A stretch of DNA of 64,000 nt, taken from positions 1 to 64,000 of the forward strand of contig CAIRYQ010000129.1 in assembly GCA_903882875.1 (NCBI GenBank), written 5' to 3'. Positions 40,589 to 50,400 of this stretch are shown in pieces (position 1 is the stretch's first letter; each line of letters begins with the position of its first letter). Source of the stretch: an uncultured Spartobacteria bacterium. Lineage in GTDB: Bacteria > Verrucomicrobiota > Verrucomicrobiia > Chthoniobacterales > Chthoniobacteraceae. A model generated the notes under the pieces. The model did no database searches, was not told where the DNA came from, and worked only from the letters and a program-made list of their open reading frames with translations. The position numbers and the translations under genes are program-made.

Positions 40589-43237
40589 CTATTCCCTCAC
40601 GACCTCATACCAGAGCGTGCGGTGCTGGGGGCCGATTTCGAGGGTTCCGTTGGCGACGGGGATTTCCGCGCGGCGCTGGCCGCGTTCGTCGAGCGCCCAA
40701 GCCTTGAACTTGCCGCCGTTCTCTCCTTGAGGAAGCTCGATCTTCGCCGCCGGCCCTTCGACGAGGACGGGTGCCTTCCCCCAATCGCGCCCCACGCTCG
40801 TCTTCGCGGCGTTCTTCCAGCCCATGCCGGTGCTCTCGATGTCGCCGGTGGCGGTGATGAGGATGCGCTTGGCGGTGGAAAAGTCCGCGCGCTTGTCGCG
40901 GTCGAGGACGGTGGACTGGTAACAGGCCCAGTTCTGACGGGCTGCGGTTGGCAGGATCCCACCGCCAACCAACCGATGGTCGCCAGCGTCAGGCAGCGTG
41001 CCGACCAAGGCGTATGATTTCGCGGAGCGAATCGTCGCACGCGCAACCGGGCCATCATTCTTCCAGAACATTTCCGGCGGATTGCCAAAACAGGCGATGC
41101 TGAAAAAGCCGCCGCGCCCGGACTCCGCGACGAGTTGCACGGCACGGCGCAAGTGCGGAACGAAGCGCGTTCGGGCAGATGCAAACTCGCCCGCGGAGAA
41201 ACCGGGACCGCGTTGCAGCGCAGCTTGGAGCGCGTCGTCCTTTTTCAAACCGACCACCATCTCCGACACCTTTTCAGCAAACATGTCTCCCCGCCGAAAA
41301 CTGATCACCGCCCCCGGCAGCGTCGCCATTTTCACCGGGTGGCGGTCTATGTCGAAGAAGTTGTTGAAGTGCTCCTGCGACCACGCGTCGCCGGCGCGGT
41401 GGCTGTAGCTGAAGGCGAAGACGCCGTCCCAATCCTGCAGCGCGGCGAAGGCGCAGAGCAGCGGGAAAGTCTCGGCGGAATGGGTGTTCGGCGCGGGGTG
41501 GTTGTATTCGGTGCAGATGAAGGGCTTGCCCGCGACGCGCTGCGCGGCGAGGCCGGGGAGCGTGCCGCCGTCGGGCGCGCCGGCCATGGGCTCGTTCTTC
41601 ACGTCCCACACGTCGGGGTTCCAGCCGCGGCCGTGGAAGTCGGGGTGGTGCCAGTAGGCGTGCGAATCAATGACATCCATGCCCGCCTGCACGTGGCCGG
41701 GGCTCCAGAATCCCTGCGTGCCGACGACGGGGGCCTTCACGCCGAGGTCCTTTTTCAAAAAGTCGCGCATGCCGTTCCAGTAGGCGGTCTCGGTGTCCCA
41801 GATGAATTCCTGCCAGTCGCGCTGCATGGCCTGCGTGTGCCGGGAAAGATCCCGCTTGCGGATGATGGGGACGCGGCCGCGCGGTTTTTCCACGGTGCCG
41901 GAACCGTCGCGCGGAAGGGTGCCATCCACGCGCGCTCGCAGCTCCGCGATAATCTGCGCAACCTCGTCCTCGGAAACTGAGCGTATGACGAAGCCGTATA
42001 CGCCCGCGGTGCGCAGCGAGAAATTGCTGAACTCGAAGGTGCCCGTGGTCGTGCCCATGCCACCGATGGTGAGGCGGGCCTTATCGTCGGCGTCGGCGAC
42101 TTTGATCATCGCAAAGACTTCGCGCCAGCCATCGCCCGTGTCCGCGCCGGGCTTCACGTTGGCGGAGCCGAGGACTTTCCACGGCTCGTGCGACTGCATG
42201 AGCGCGACGGAGAGAGTCGCGTCCTTCGGCGCGCGGACGCGGAAGTGCACTTCGTAAGTCTCGGCTTTCACCGCGAGCGGTGCGGTGGAGAACTGGACGT
42301 GCCAGTTCTCGGTGCCGGGCTTCTCGATGTTCACGGTGATGACGCCGTCCTTCTCCGAGTGCGTCTGTGCCGCGGAGCCGTGCTGCTCGAAGTTCCACTT
42401 CGGCGCGGACAGAATCTGAGCGCCCGCCACGCGCGCGCCTTCGCTCCACGCCTTGCGCGCGGCTTCGTCGCTGCCGTGTCTTTTTACGATCCATGCACCC
42501 CACAGCGATTCGAGTTCCTCGCGATACGGCGCGGTGAGGTCGTCCATCTGCCCGGCCCACCACTGGAAGCCGAGGGCGTTCTCGTTGTTGATCTCCACGA
42601 GCGCGACGGCGGGTTCGTCGGCGTAGCGGTGGCCGGTGTAGGCGTTCACGTGCGTGAGGAGGGCGCGGGCGTAGTCCTTTTGCAGGGCGATCATCGCGGC
42701 GCAGTAGTTGTCCACGCCCTTGTCGTAGTCGGGGTTGCCCTTTTTCTCCTCGCGCGGACGGTCGGGATACGTGCGCGAGACGTGCAGGTTCAGGTCGGCG
42801 TAGATGCCGTTCTTCTTCAGCTCGGCGATGAAGTAGTCGAGCCGGTCGAGTTGTCCGGGGTCGAGCGTGCGTCCGTCCTTCGCGAAGATGCCGCCGGGCG
42901 CGCTCATCATGTCCATGTGGTGGAAGCGCACGCAGTTGATGCCGAACTTCGCCATGCGCGCGGCGACCTTCAGGGCCATGGCCTTGTCGGGGAAGTTCGC
43001 GGCGAAGCAGGTGTTCACGCCGAAGATGCGCAGGCGTTTTTCGCCGGCGAAGAGGTGGCCGTCCTTCACATGGACGAAGCCCGCAGCGCCAGCGGGCTTG
43101 TCGTTGAGCCACGAGACATTCGTCGCCGACTCGCTCGCATCGTCCCACGGGAGCTGGAAGGGGAACAGGTCGGGCTTGTCCGCGGCGTGCGCGGCGATGG
43201 TGAATGCGAGAAGCGGGAGGAGGCGCAGGGTTTTCAC
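40589..43237 (-). CDS. Secreted clan-A-like glycoside hydrolase with inserted carbohydrate-binding-like domain
   Basis: 882 residues from a GTG at 43237, which begins a clean signal peptide (KTLRLLPLLAFTIAAHA); further upstream the frame has no homology. A TIM-barrel glycosidase: GVNTCFAANFPDK, NCVRFHHMDM, VALVEINNEN with likely acid/base Glu219, and KPFICTEYNHPAP with likely nucleophile Glu577. Between them (about 285-415) lies a beta-sandwich-like region (NWHVQFSTAPLAV, TFEFSNFSLRTAG) typical of CBM4/9-type domains. It probably cleaves a plant or algal beta-glycan outside the cytoplasm; the substrate cannot be told. Its 3' end borders the minisatellite. Confidence 0.8.
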   Translation of the reverse strand: MKTLRLLPLLAFTIAAHAADKPDLFPFQLPWDDASESATNVSWLNDKPAGAAGFVHVKDGHLFAGEKRLRIFGVNTCFAANFPDKAMALKVAARMAKFGINCVRFHHMDMMSAPGGIFAKDGRTLDPGQLDRLDYFIAELKKNGIYADLNLHVSRTYPDRPREEKKGNPDYDKGVDNYCAAMIALQKDYARALLTHVNAYTGHRYADEPAVALVEINNENALGFQWWAGQMDDLTAPYREELESLWGAWIVKRHGSDEAARKAWSEGARVAGAQILSAPKWNFEQHGSAAQTHSEKDGVITVNIEKPGTENWHVQFSTAPLAVKAETYEVHFRVRAPKDATLSVALMQSHEPWKVLGSANVKPGADTGDGWREVFAMIKVADADDKARLTIGGMGTTTGTFEFSNFSLRTAGVYGFVIRSVSEDEVAQIIAELRARVDGTLPRDGSGTVEKPRGRVPIIRKRDLSRHTQAMQRDWQEFIWDTETAYWNGMRDFLKKDLGVKAPVVGTQGFWSPGHVQAGMDVIDSHAYWHHPDFHGRGWNPDVWDVKNEPMAGAPDGGTLPGLAAQRVAGKPFICTEYNHPAPNTHSAETFPLLCAFAALQDWDGVFAFSYSHRAGDAWSQEHFNNFFDIDRHPVKMATLPGAVISFRRGDMFAEKVSEMVVGLKKDDALQAALQRGPGFSAGEFASARTRFVPHLRRAVQLVAESGRGGFFSIACFGNPPEMFWKNDGPVARATIRSAKSYALVGTLPDAGDHRLVGGGILPTAARQNWACYQSTVLDRDKRADFSTAKRILITATGDIESTGMGWKNAAKTSVGRDWGKAPVLVEGPAAKIELPQGENGGKFKAWALDERGQRRAEIPVANGTLEIGPQHRTLWYEVVRE

Positions 43238-43352
43238 GGCGGGAGCTTGCCGCCCGCGGAGCAGGAGGACAAGCGGGCGGGTGCCCGGAAGTTTGACGTG
43301 CCGCGCCCGCATTGACCCCGCCGCGCACCGCCGGTAGCGTCCCCGCCCCTTC

Positions 43353-44705
43353 ATGGAATCCACCACACCACTGCTCGGCCTCCGCGGCTGCGTGATTGAC
43401 GCCCCCGAATACGGCAAGCTGCGCGCCTGGCGCGACGGGGCCGTGATCATCGGCGACGGGCGCATCGTCGAGGTCGGCAGCTTTCAGTTCCTCGGGAGGA
43501 AGCACCGCCCGCAGCCGATCCACTGGCAGCAGTCCGACCGCGCGATCATTTTTCCCGGCCTCATAGACATCCACACGCACCTGCCGCAATACCCCGTCGT
43601 CGCACGCGGGCGCGGGCAGCTCCTCGAATGGCTGCACCAGCACGTCTTCCCGAGGGAGCGCAATTTCACCGGGCAGATCGGCGCGCGCGAAGGGGCCGCA
43701 TTTTTCTCCGAACTCGCGCGGCACGGCACGACGACCGCGGCAATCTACACGGCGATCTACGAGGACTCGTGCGACCTCGCATTCGAGGCTGCCGCGCAGT
43801 CGGGCATGAGGATCATCATGGGCCAGACGATGATGGACGTGGGCACCTACGGCACGCTCCAGCCGAGGAAAATCCTCAGCGTCGCGCTGCTGGAAAGCGA
43901 ACGCCTCTGCCGCAAGTGGCACAGCGAGGCGGACGGGCTGCTCGAATACGCGTTCAGCCCGCGCTTCGCCCTCGCGTGCAGCGAGCGGCTCATGCGCTCC
44001 GCCGCGGAGATGGCGCTCGAATTCGGCTGCCACATCCAGACGCACCTCTCGGAGAACCGCGAGGAATGCGAGCGCGTGCGGCATCTTTTTTCCAAGGCGC
44101 TCGACTACACCGATGTGTATGACAAGGCTGGCCTGCTCGGGCCACAGACGATCCTCGGCCACTGCATCCACCTCTCGCCGCGCGAGCGCGCCGTGCTCGC
44201 GGAGACCGGCGCATCGGTCGCGCACTGCCCCACGGCGAACCTCTACCTCAGCAGCGGCATCATGCCCCTCGGCGAACACCTCGCGGCGGGCATCAAGGTC
44301 GGCCTCGGCAGCGACGTCGCCGCCGGCCCGGAGCTGAATCTCTGGCAGGTCATGCGCAGCGCGATCGAGAGCCAGAAGGCGCGCAGCTTTTCCGACCCCA
44401 ATGTGACCATCCCCTCGCCCGCCGAAGTCCTGCACCTCGCCACGCAGGGCGCCGCGACGGCGCTCGGAAAAGGCGACATCCTCGGCACCTTCGACTCCGG
44501 CAAGGAGGCCGACATCACCGTGATGGATCTCGCCGCGCTGCTCCCATACGGCGGCACCGAGACGAAGATCGAAGACCTCACGCCCGACGACATGCTCGCG
44601 CTGTGCATCTACCGCGGCGGCCCGCACGCCGTGCTGGAGACATTTGTGCGCGGAGTCAGCCACGCGCACGCCCACGCGCACGCCGAACACGTCGCGCACG
44701 AATAA
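43353..44705 (+). CDS. guaD: Guanine deaminase
   Basis: 450 residues of the amidohydrolase superfamily. Zinc ligands: DIHTHLPQ, QTHLSENREE and LGHCIHLS, with the catalytic Asp in GLGSDVAAG. HTHLPQYPVVARGRGQLLEW and VAHCPTANLYLSSG match guanine deaminase rather than cytosine or chlorohydrolase relatives. It converts guanine to xanthine in purine salvage or degradation. An unusual His/Ala-rich tail (SHAHAHAHAEHVAHE) may bind metal. nadC starts 13 bp downstream. Confidence 0.87.
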   Translation: MESTTPLLGLRGCVIDAPEYGKLRAWRDGAVIIGDGRIVEVGSFQFLGRKHRPQPIHWQQSDRAIIFPGLIDIHTHLPQYPVVARGRGQLLEWLHQHVFPRERNFTGQIGAREGAAFFSELARHGTTTAAIYTAIYEDSCDLAFEAAAQSGMRIIMGQTMMDVGTYGTLQPRKILSVALLESERLCRKWHSEADGLLEYAFSPRFALACSERLMRSAAEMALEFGCHIQTHLSENREECERVRHLFSKALDYTDVYDKAGLLGPQTILGHCIHLSPRERAVLAETGASVAHCPTANLYLSSGIMPLGEHLAAGIKVGLGSDVAAGPELNLWQVMRSAIESQKARSFSDPNVTIPSPAEVLHLATQGAATALGKGDILGTFDSGKEADITVMDLAALLPYGGTETKIEDLTPDDMLALCIYRGGPHAVLETFVRGVSHAHAHAHAEHVAHE

Positions 44706-44718
44706 CCGTCCCGCCGCG

Positions 44719-45600
44719 ATGCCCGGCTCAATCCGCAATCCGCAATCCACAATCCGCAATTCCCCCGACCCCGTCGCGCTCGCGCTCGCGGAGGACATCG
44801 GCGACGGCGACCTCACTTGCGCGTATTTTGTGGACGCCGCGCGCAGCGGAAAGGCGCGCATCTTTGCGAAGCAGCCGTGCGTGCTCGCGGGCGTGGATTG
44901 CGCGGTGCGTGCGTTTGCGCTCGTGGATGCGACGCTCGCCGTGCGCGCCATCCGCCAGGACGGCGACGCATTGCAGCCCGGCGACACCGCGATCGAAATC
45001 TCCGGCCCGGTCCGCAGCATCCTCACCGCCGAGCGCACGGCGCTGAATTTCATCCAACAGCTCAGCGGCGTCGCCACGCTCACGCGCAAATTTGTGGACG
45101 CCGTGAAGCCGCACCGCGCGCGCATCCTCGACACGCGCAAGACCACTCCCGGCCTGCGCGCGCTGGAAAAGGCCGCGGTCGTCGCGGGCGGCGGCACGAA
45201 CCACCGCATCGGGCTTTTCGACATGGTGATGGTGAAGGACAACCACCTCGCCGCCGGCACGACGCTCGCGCAGCTCGCGGAAAATGTGCGCCGTTTCCGC
45301 GCGGAACATCCGGGCATCCGCGTGGAGATCGAAGCCGACCGGCTCGATCAGGTGAACGACTTCCTCACGCTCGACGGCGTGGACGTGATCCTCCTCGACA
45401 ACATGACCAGCGCGCAGCTCACCGAAGCCGTACGGCTCCGTGATGAAAAAAAGCGCGCCGTGCTGCTTGAAGCCAGCGGCGGCGTGACGCTCGCAACCGT
45501 GAAAGCAATTGCGGCGACCGGCGTGGATTTCATCAGTTCAGGCGCGCTCACGCACTCCGCGCTCGCGGTGGATTTTTCGCTCGAACTCATCGAGTCATGA
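44719..45600 (+). CDS. nadC: Nicotinate-nucleotide pyrophosphorylase (quinolinate phosphoribosyltransferase)
   Basis: 293 residues. ALAEDIGDGDLT, RTALNFIQQLSGVATLT, ILDTRKTTPGLRALEKAAV and GGGTNHRIGLFDMVMVKDNH are the diagnostic NadC blocks. It turns quinolinate and PRPP into nicotinate mononucleotide for NAD synthesis. The first 15 codons contain a 7-bp direct repeat (44730-44757), so the exact start is uncertain; the ATG at 44719 keeps frame. It overlaps birA by ATGA. Confidence 0.93.
   Translation: MPGSIRNPQSTIRNSPDPVALALAEDIGDGDLTCAYFVDAARSGKARIFAKQPCVLAGVDCAVRAFALVDATLAVRAIRQDGDALQPGDTAIEISGPVRSILTAERTALNFIQQLSGVATLTRKFVDAVKPHRARILDTRKTTPGLRALEKAAVVAGGGTNHRIGLFDMVMVKDNHLAAGTTLAQLAENVRRFRAEHPGIRVEIEADRLDQVNDFLTLDGVDVILLDNMTSAQLTEAVRLRDEKKRAVLLEASGGVTLATVKAIAATGVDFISSGALTHSALAVDFSLELIES
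44730..44757 (+). repeat. Four tandem 7-bp repeats in the 5' end of nadC
   Basis: Four copies of AATCCGC (the third is AATCCAC), with a degenerate fifth to 44764. The period is not a multiple of three, so gain or loss of a unit would shift the frame of the ATG at 44719 relative to nadC. Confidence 0.8.
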
Positions 45601-46592
45601 GCGCGCTGTCGCTCGACGCACGCCTCCTCCGCGAACTGCGCGCGACCGCCGTGCATCTGCTCCCCGGCGATTTCGCCGACGCGCTCGGCGTGCCGCGCGG
45701 ACAGATCACCGAGGCAATCACGCGACTGCGCGACGCCGGCTTCGACATCGAGGAAAAGCCCGGCATCGGCTGCCGCCTGCTCGCTTCACCGGACCGACTC
45801 ATCGCCGACGATCTGCACGCGCGCATCGGAGAATCCACGCTCGTGCGCGAGATCCTCACCTTCGAGAAAACCTCCTCGACGAACGACATCGCCGCACGTC
45901 TCGGACGCGAAGGTCATGCGGGCGGCCTCGCCATCTTCGCCGAACGGCAGACCGCGGGCCGCGGACGCTTCGGGCGCCGCTGGGATTCCGCGGCGCACGC
46001 GGGCCTGTGGTTCTCGCTGCTGCTGCGCCCCAAGTTTCCGACACCGCTCTGGCCGCGCCTCACGACTTGGGCTGGCGTATCCGTCGCCGCCGCAGTCGAA
46101 CGCGCCACCGGCCTGCGCGCGCAGATGAAGTGGCCGAACGACATCCTCGTCGGCGGGAAAAAAATCGCCGGCATCCTCACCGAATGCTCCAGCGATGCCA
46201 CGCGAAGCATGTTCGCCGTCGTCGGCATCGGGCTGAACGTGAACCACGACGCAATGCCCTCAGACATCGCCGATCGCGCCGCGTCGCTGCGCCAGCTCAC
46301 TGGCCGCGCGCTCGACCGCAGCGCACTCGCCGCCGCGATCCTCGGCGAACTCACCGCGCGCCTGCCCGACGTGGACGCCCATTTTTCCAACATCCTCGAC
46401 GAGGCTGCGCGTCGCAGCACGATCCTCGGCAACTGGATCCGCCTCGATGCGGCGGACATCACCTTCGAGGGCCGCGCCGAGAGCCTCGACGCCGAAGGCA
46501 ATCTGCTCCTCCGCCTCGCCGACGGCACGCTCCGCACGATGACCGCCGGCGAAGTCAGTTCCCGGTCATCCGCCGTGCCAGCCAAGGATTAA
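45597..46592 (+). CDS. birA: Biotin--[acetyl-CoA-carboxylase] ligase, bifunctional type
   Basis: 331 residues. An N-terminal winged-helix region (GDFADALGVPRGQITEAITR) precedes the ligase core: TSSTNDIAARLG, AERQTAGRGRFGRRW (biotinyl-AMP loop), MKWPNDILVGGKKIAGIL and VVGIGLNVNHD, then a C-terminal SH3-like domain. It biotinylates carboxylase carrier protein and, with the DNA-binding domain, probably represses biotin genes. The start overlaps the nadC stop (ATGA). Confidence 0.92.
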   Translation: MSALSLDARLLRELRATAVHLLPGDFADALGVPRGQITEAITRLRDAGFDIEEKPGIGCRLLASPDRLIADDLHARIGESTLVREILTFEKTSSTNDIAARLGREGHAGGLAIFAERQTAGRGRFGRRWDSAAHAGLWFSLLLRPKFPTPLWPRLTTWAGVSVAAAVERATGLRAQMKWPNDILVGGKKIAGILTECSSDATRSMFAVVGIGLNVNHDAMPSDIADRAASLRQLTGRALDRSALAAAILGELTARLPDVDAHFSNILDEAARRSTILGNWIRLDAADITFEGRAESLDAEGNLLLRLADGTLRTMTAGEVSSRSSAVPAKD

Positions 46593-46670
46593 ATCCCTGT
46601 TTGTCGCGCAAAAGTCTCGGTGCACGAAGTCCTCGCACACGGGCTGCTACGTATCACGGACAGCTCTCCC

Positions 46671-47411
46671 ATGATGCAACTCGTACTCTCCGAATTTCAG
46701 GATCAGTTGATGCGCGGCCTGGCCCATCGAATGAACAACATCCTGTCTCTTTTCCACGGCTACCTCGGACTCCTCATGGACGACCAGAAGCTCAACCCCG
46801 TGATGAAGGAGGGCCTCACCCGAGTCAGCGACGGCGCACGCGAGGCAAGCGACCTCATGGAGCGCATCAACTCCATCACCCGCCCCGCTTCCTCGCTCCC
46901 CCGTGAAATGGCGCCCGCGGATCTTTTCCGCCAGCTTGCACCGACACTCGACCGGCTGCAGACGCCGCGCGTCAAACTGGGCGTCGAGTGCCCCGAAGGT
47001 CTTCCGGCCGTGTGCGTGGACATCTCGCGGATGAAGCTCGCGGTCGTCGAACTCGTGCGCAACGCATGCGAGGCGGCGCATTCAAAAGTCACCGTCCGCG
47101 TGAGCGCGGAGCCGGGCGCGGAACAGCCCGAACTTTTCCCGAGCGGCGGCAGCATAAGCAACGGCGAGCGGGTGAAAATCGAGATCATTGACGACGGCCC
47201 CGGCATCCGTCCGTCGGACGCGACGCGGATCTTCGAGCCGTTCTTTTCCACGAAGAAAAAAAACCACGCCGCAGGGCTCGGCCTTGCGGTCGCGCTGGGC
47301 TGTGCGCAGGAATTCGGCGGCGCGCTCCGGCACCGGAGCAGCAAGGCCGGTACGACCTTCGATCTCACGCTGCCCGCACGCGCACAGCGGCAGCTCAAGG
47401 CCGTGGCGTGA
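46671..47411 (+). CDS. Soluble histidine kinase-like protein without sensor domain
   Basis: 246 residues from the ATG at 46671 (a GTG at 46620 is possible). It starts almost at the phospho-acceptor helix: RGLAHRMNNILSLFHGYLGL (His19). The HATPase domain follows with VELVRNACEAA (N box), IDDGPGIRPS (G1), FEPFFSTKK (F box) and AAGLGLAVALG (G2). There is no membrane segment, PAS or receiver, so it must be recruited by another protein or act as a phosphotransfer module. No response regulator adjoins it. Confidence 0.82.
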   Translation: MMQLVLSEFQDQLMRGLAHRMNNILSLFHGYLGLLMDDQKLNPVMKEGLTRVSDGAREASDLMERINSITRPASSLPREMAPADLFRQLAPTLDRLQTPRVKLGVECPEGLPAVCVDISRMKLAVVELVRNACEAAHSKVTVRVSAEPGAEQPELFPSGGSISNGERVKIEIIDDGPGIRPSDATRIFEPFFSTKKKNHAAGLGLAVALGCAQEFGGALRHRSSKAGTTFDLTLPARAQRQLKAVA

Positions 47412-47443
47412 ACTGACGGAGACGCGGGCTCAATGCAAGCTGG

Positions 47444-47473
47444 GGCCGCAAACCTCCCCTGCTTCTTGCGGCC
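47444..47473. terminator. Hairpin between convergent genes
   Basis: GGCCGCAA (47444-47451) pairs exactly with TTGCGGCC (47466-47473) across 14 nt, in the 82-bp gap between the histidine kinase and the convergent cytochrome/WD40 gene. No T-run; termination is inferred from position only. Confidence 0.35.
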
Positions 47474-47493
47474 TCTCCACCGAAGGGGCGGAA

Positions 47494-50400
47494 TCAGTTC
47501 TGCGAAAGTTTCGTAGTCGCGGCTGCGGCCTTCTTCCCGGCCTCGTATTGGGCGCGCAATTTTTCCGCGGCGGCCTTCGCCGCCTCGATATCCTTCGCTG
47601 CGGCGACCGCAGCCTTCTCTGCGTCGGCCTTCGTCTTCACAGCGTCCTTTTCCATCTGAGCGATGCGGGCCTTCAGCTCCGCCGACTGTTTCTTCGCGTC
47701 CTCGATTTCCTTTTTCGCGGCAGCCACGGCCTTCTCTGCGGGCGCGAGTTTTTTCGTCGCGAGTCTCGCATCCAGCTCCGCCTTCTTCACGGCTTCCGTG
47801 AGATCGGCCGGCACGGGATTCTCCGGCGGCTTTGCGGCATTTGCCTTCGCGGCTTCGAGCGCCACGCGCGCCTTTTCGAGATCGGCCTTGCCAGCCTGGT
47901 AGGGTTCGTTCGCCTTCGCATACTCGGGCGTGCCCTCCTTGAACTTGGCGCGTTCTTCCTTGAGCCGGGCGTTCCGCGCCTCGATGTCCGCAAATTTTTT
48001 CGCGGCCGCATCCGCCTCCGCACTGATCGCCTTGATCGCCGCTTCCGCAGCGTTCTTGTGATCCGCGACAGCCTTGTCCGCAGCAGCGAGCGCTGCCGAG
48101 GCGGTATCGGCCTCGTGCTTCAGCTTCGCGAATACAGCCTCCTTTTCCGCGACATTCTTCGGGCCGTCGGCGACGGTCTTCTCCGCGTTCACGATGCCCT
48201 GCTTCGCGATCTCGACCTGCCGGAACGCATCCTTTGCCGTCGCCACCAGATCGTCGAGTTTCGCCTGCTTCTCGGCGACGGTCTGCTTCGCGTTGAAGAC
48301 GATCTGGTAAAGTTGCGCGCGCTTCCAGCGTGCGACACCGCCCTGCGAAGCCGCGACCTGCGCATTCGCCGCATCGAGCGCAGCCTTTGCGGCGGCGAGC
48401 GCCTTCTCGCCTTCGGTCGGCTGCGGCCCTGCGACCGCTGCCTTCGCCTCATTCAGCGCCGTCTCGATTTTTGCGAGATCGTTCTTCCTCGCCTGCACGA
48501 CCTCGTTCGCCCTCGCGTAGTCGGTCGAGCCCTCCTTGGACTTCGCACGGTTCGCACGGGCCTGTTCGAGCTGTGCGTTCATGGCGTCGAAATTTTTCTG
48601 CAACGTCGCGACCTTCTCAACGCTCTCGGGCGAGGGCGCGGCCTTGCCGGACTGGAGCTTCGCAATCTCGGCATCCACCGCCTGCACGGACTTCTCGGCA
48701 TCAGCGATCGCTTTCGGCGTGATCGTCTTGATGCGCCCGGCTTCCGTCAGCGATTTCTGGTACTGCTGGCGCAAATCTTCGAGCGACTTTTGCAACGCGG
48801 CAACCGCTGCCTTCGCGGCATCTACCTTCTCACGGCCCGGCGGGATCGGCGTGGTTTCCACGGCGTGTTTCGCCTCCGCGAGCGCCTTTTCCGCCTGCGC
48901 GAAGTTCGGCTGCAATTCCTTCACCTGTTGCTCCGCCTTCGCAAATTCCGGAGAGCCCGCCGCCGCTTTCGTACGGACATCCGTGCGCTTCGCGAGTTCA
49001 GCCTTCGCACGATCGAATGATTCCTGTGCCTGCTTCGCCACAGCCTCGGCATTTGCGCGCTGACGCGATGCCGCGGCGGCCTCGATGTCCACTGCACTCT
49101 TGCGTGCAGCGGTGAGCGCGGAATCCGATTTTCCGATCTGCGCCTTCACGGACTCCGCGGCCTTCTCGGCATTCGCCGGCCCGCTCTTCGCATCGGCGAG
49201 CGCCTTCACCGCAGCGGCCTTGCGCTGCTCGGCGGCGGCGAGTTCCGCCTTGCGTTTTGCTTCCGCGGCTTCGCGCTCGGCCTTCAGGTTTGCCTCTGCA
49301 TCGGCGACGGCTTTCTGCAAATTCGGCAGCGCGGCCTGCGCCTCGGTGAGCGTCTTTTCAAACTGCGCGAGCTGCTCGGCGATGCCCGCGGGGTTTGCCG
49401 TCAGCGCGCCGAGTTTCTTGCCTTCGATCGAATACACGCGGATGTCGCCGGTCCAGTCGGAGGCGATGACACGGTTGTTGTTCAAAGTGCAGCGCAGCGC
49501 GAGATCGGCGAATGCCTCCGTCGCGACAATCTGCTGGCCCGTCGCGTCCCACACCTTCGCGATCTTGTCGCGCCCGCAGCTCACGATGCGGCCGTCCGGC
49601 GTGAAATCCACCCACAGCGCTCCGCCCGTGTGCGCGGCCCAGCTCCGGATTTCCACGCCGTCCTTCACATTCCACAGCGTGATCTTCCCGTCCTCGCTCG
49701 CGCTCGCGAGCACGCCGGGCATGAATGCGAGCGCCGTGCAGGATGCCTTGTGGCCGGCCAGCGTGTTGAACGGCTTCGGGTCCGCGCCCGCCTCCCACAC
49801 TTCCACGCCGCCGTTGCGATCCGCGGTCGCAAGATATTTCCCGTCCGGGCTGTACGCTATCGCCGTCACCCACTCGGTGTGCTTTTTGATCAGCCCCGTC
49901 TGCTTGCCGTCCTTCGTGCTGAAAATTTTCACCTGCTTGTTCGGCCCGCCGAGCGCGACAAACTGCTGGTCCGGGCTGATGTCCGCCGCGAGCACCGCGT
50001 CCGCCTCATTGCCCACGGTGCCGATGCGCTCGCCCGTCGCCACATCCCACATCACGACCTTGCCCAATTTTCCGCCGAGCCCGCCGCCCGCGATGAGCAG
50101 CTTCGCGTTGCGCGAAAAGCGGAGCGTATTCGGGTAGCCCTCGGGAAATGCGAGCACGCCGACGCGATCCAGCGTCTCGGTGTTGTAAAGCAGCACCTGC
50201 CTCTGCCCGCCGATCGCCACGAGCGGCGCCCACGGGCTCGCGGCCATCGCGATGACGGCGTTGTTCGCGCGCGATTTCACAAACGGCTCCAGCGGCATGT
50301 CGCCCGGCATCGGCGGCGGGCCGTCCGGTTTCGCGAGCGACACGACCGCGACGTCCACCTTGTTCGCCGAGACTTGCGCGGGTTTGCTGTTCGCATTTTC

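Noticed and set aside
40281-40730. Reading frames of 140-170 residues with IAKSHRP- or GRLPKAS-like heptapeptide repeats
   Set aside because: They arise because the repeat period is divisible by three, so several frames stay open; they overlap the glycoside hydrolase 3' end and lack start signals.
42081-45317. A 1078-residue minus-strand frame across guaD and nadC
   Set aside because: It is antisense to two well-supported enzymes and overlaps the glycoside hydrolase in another frame.
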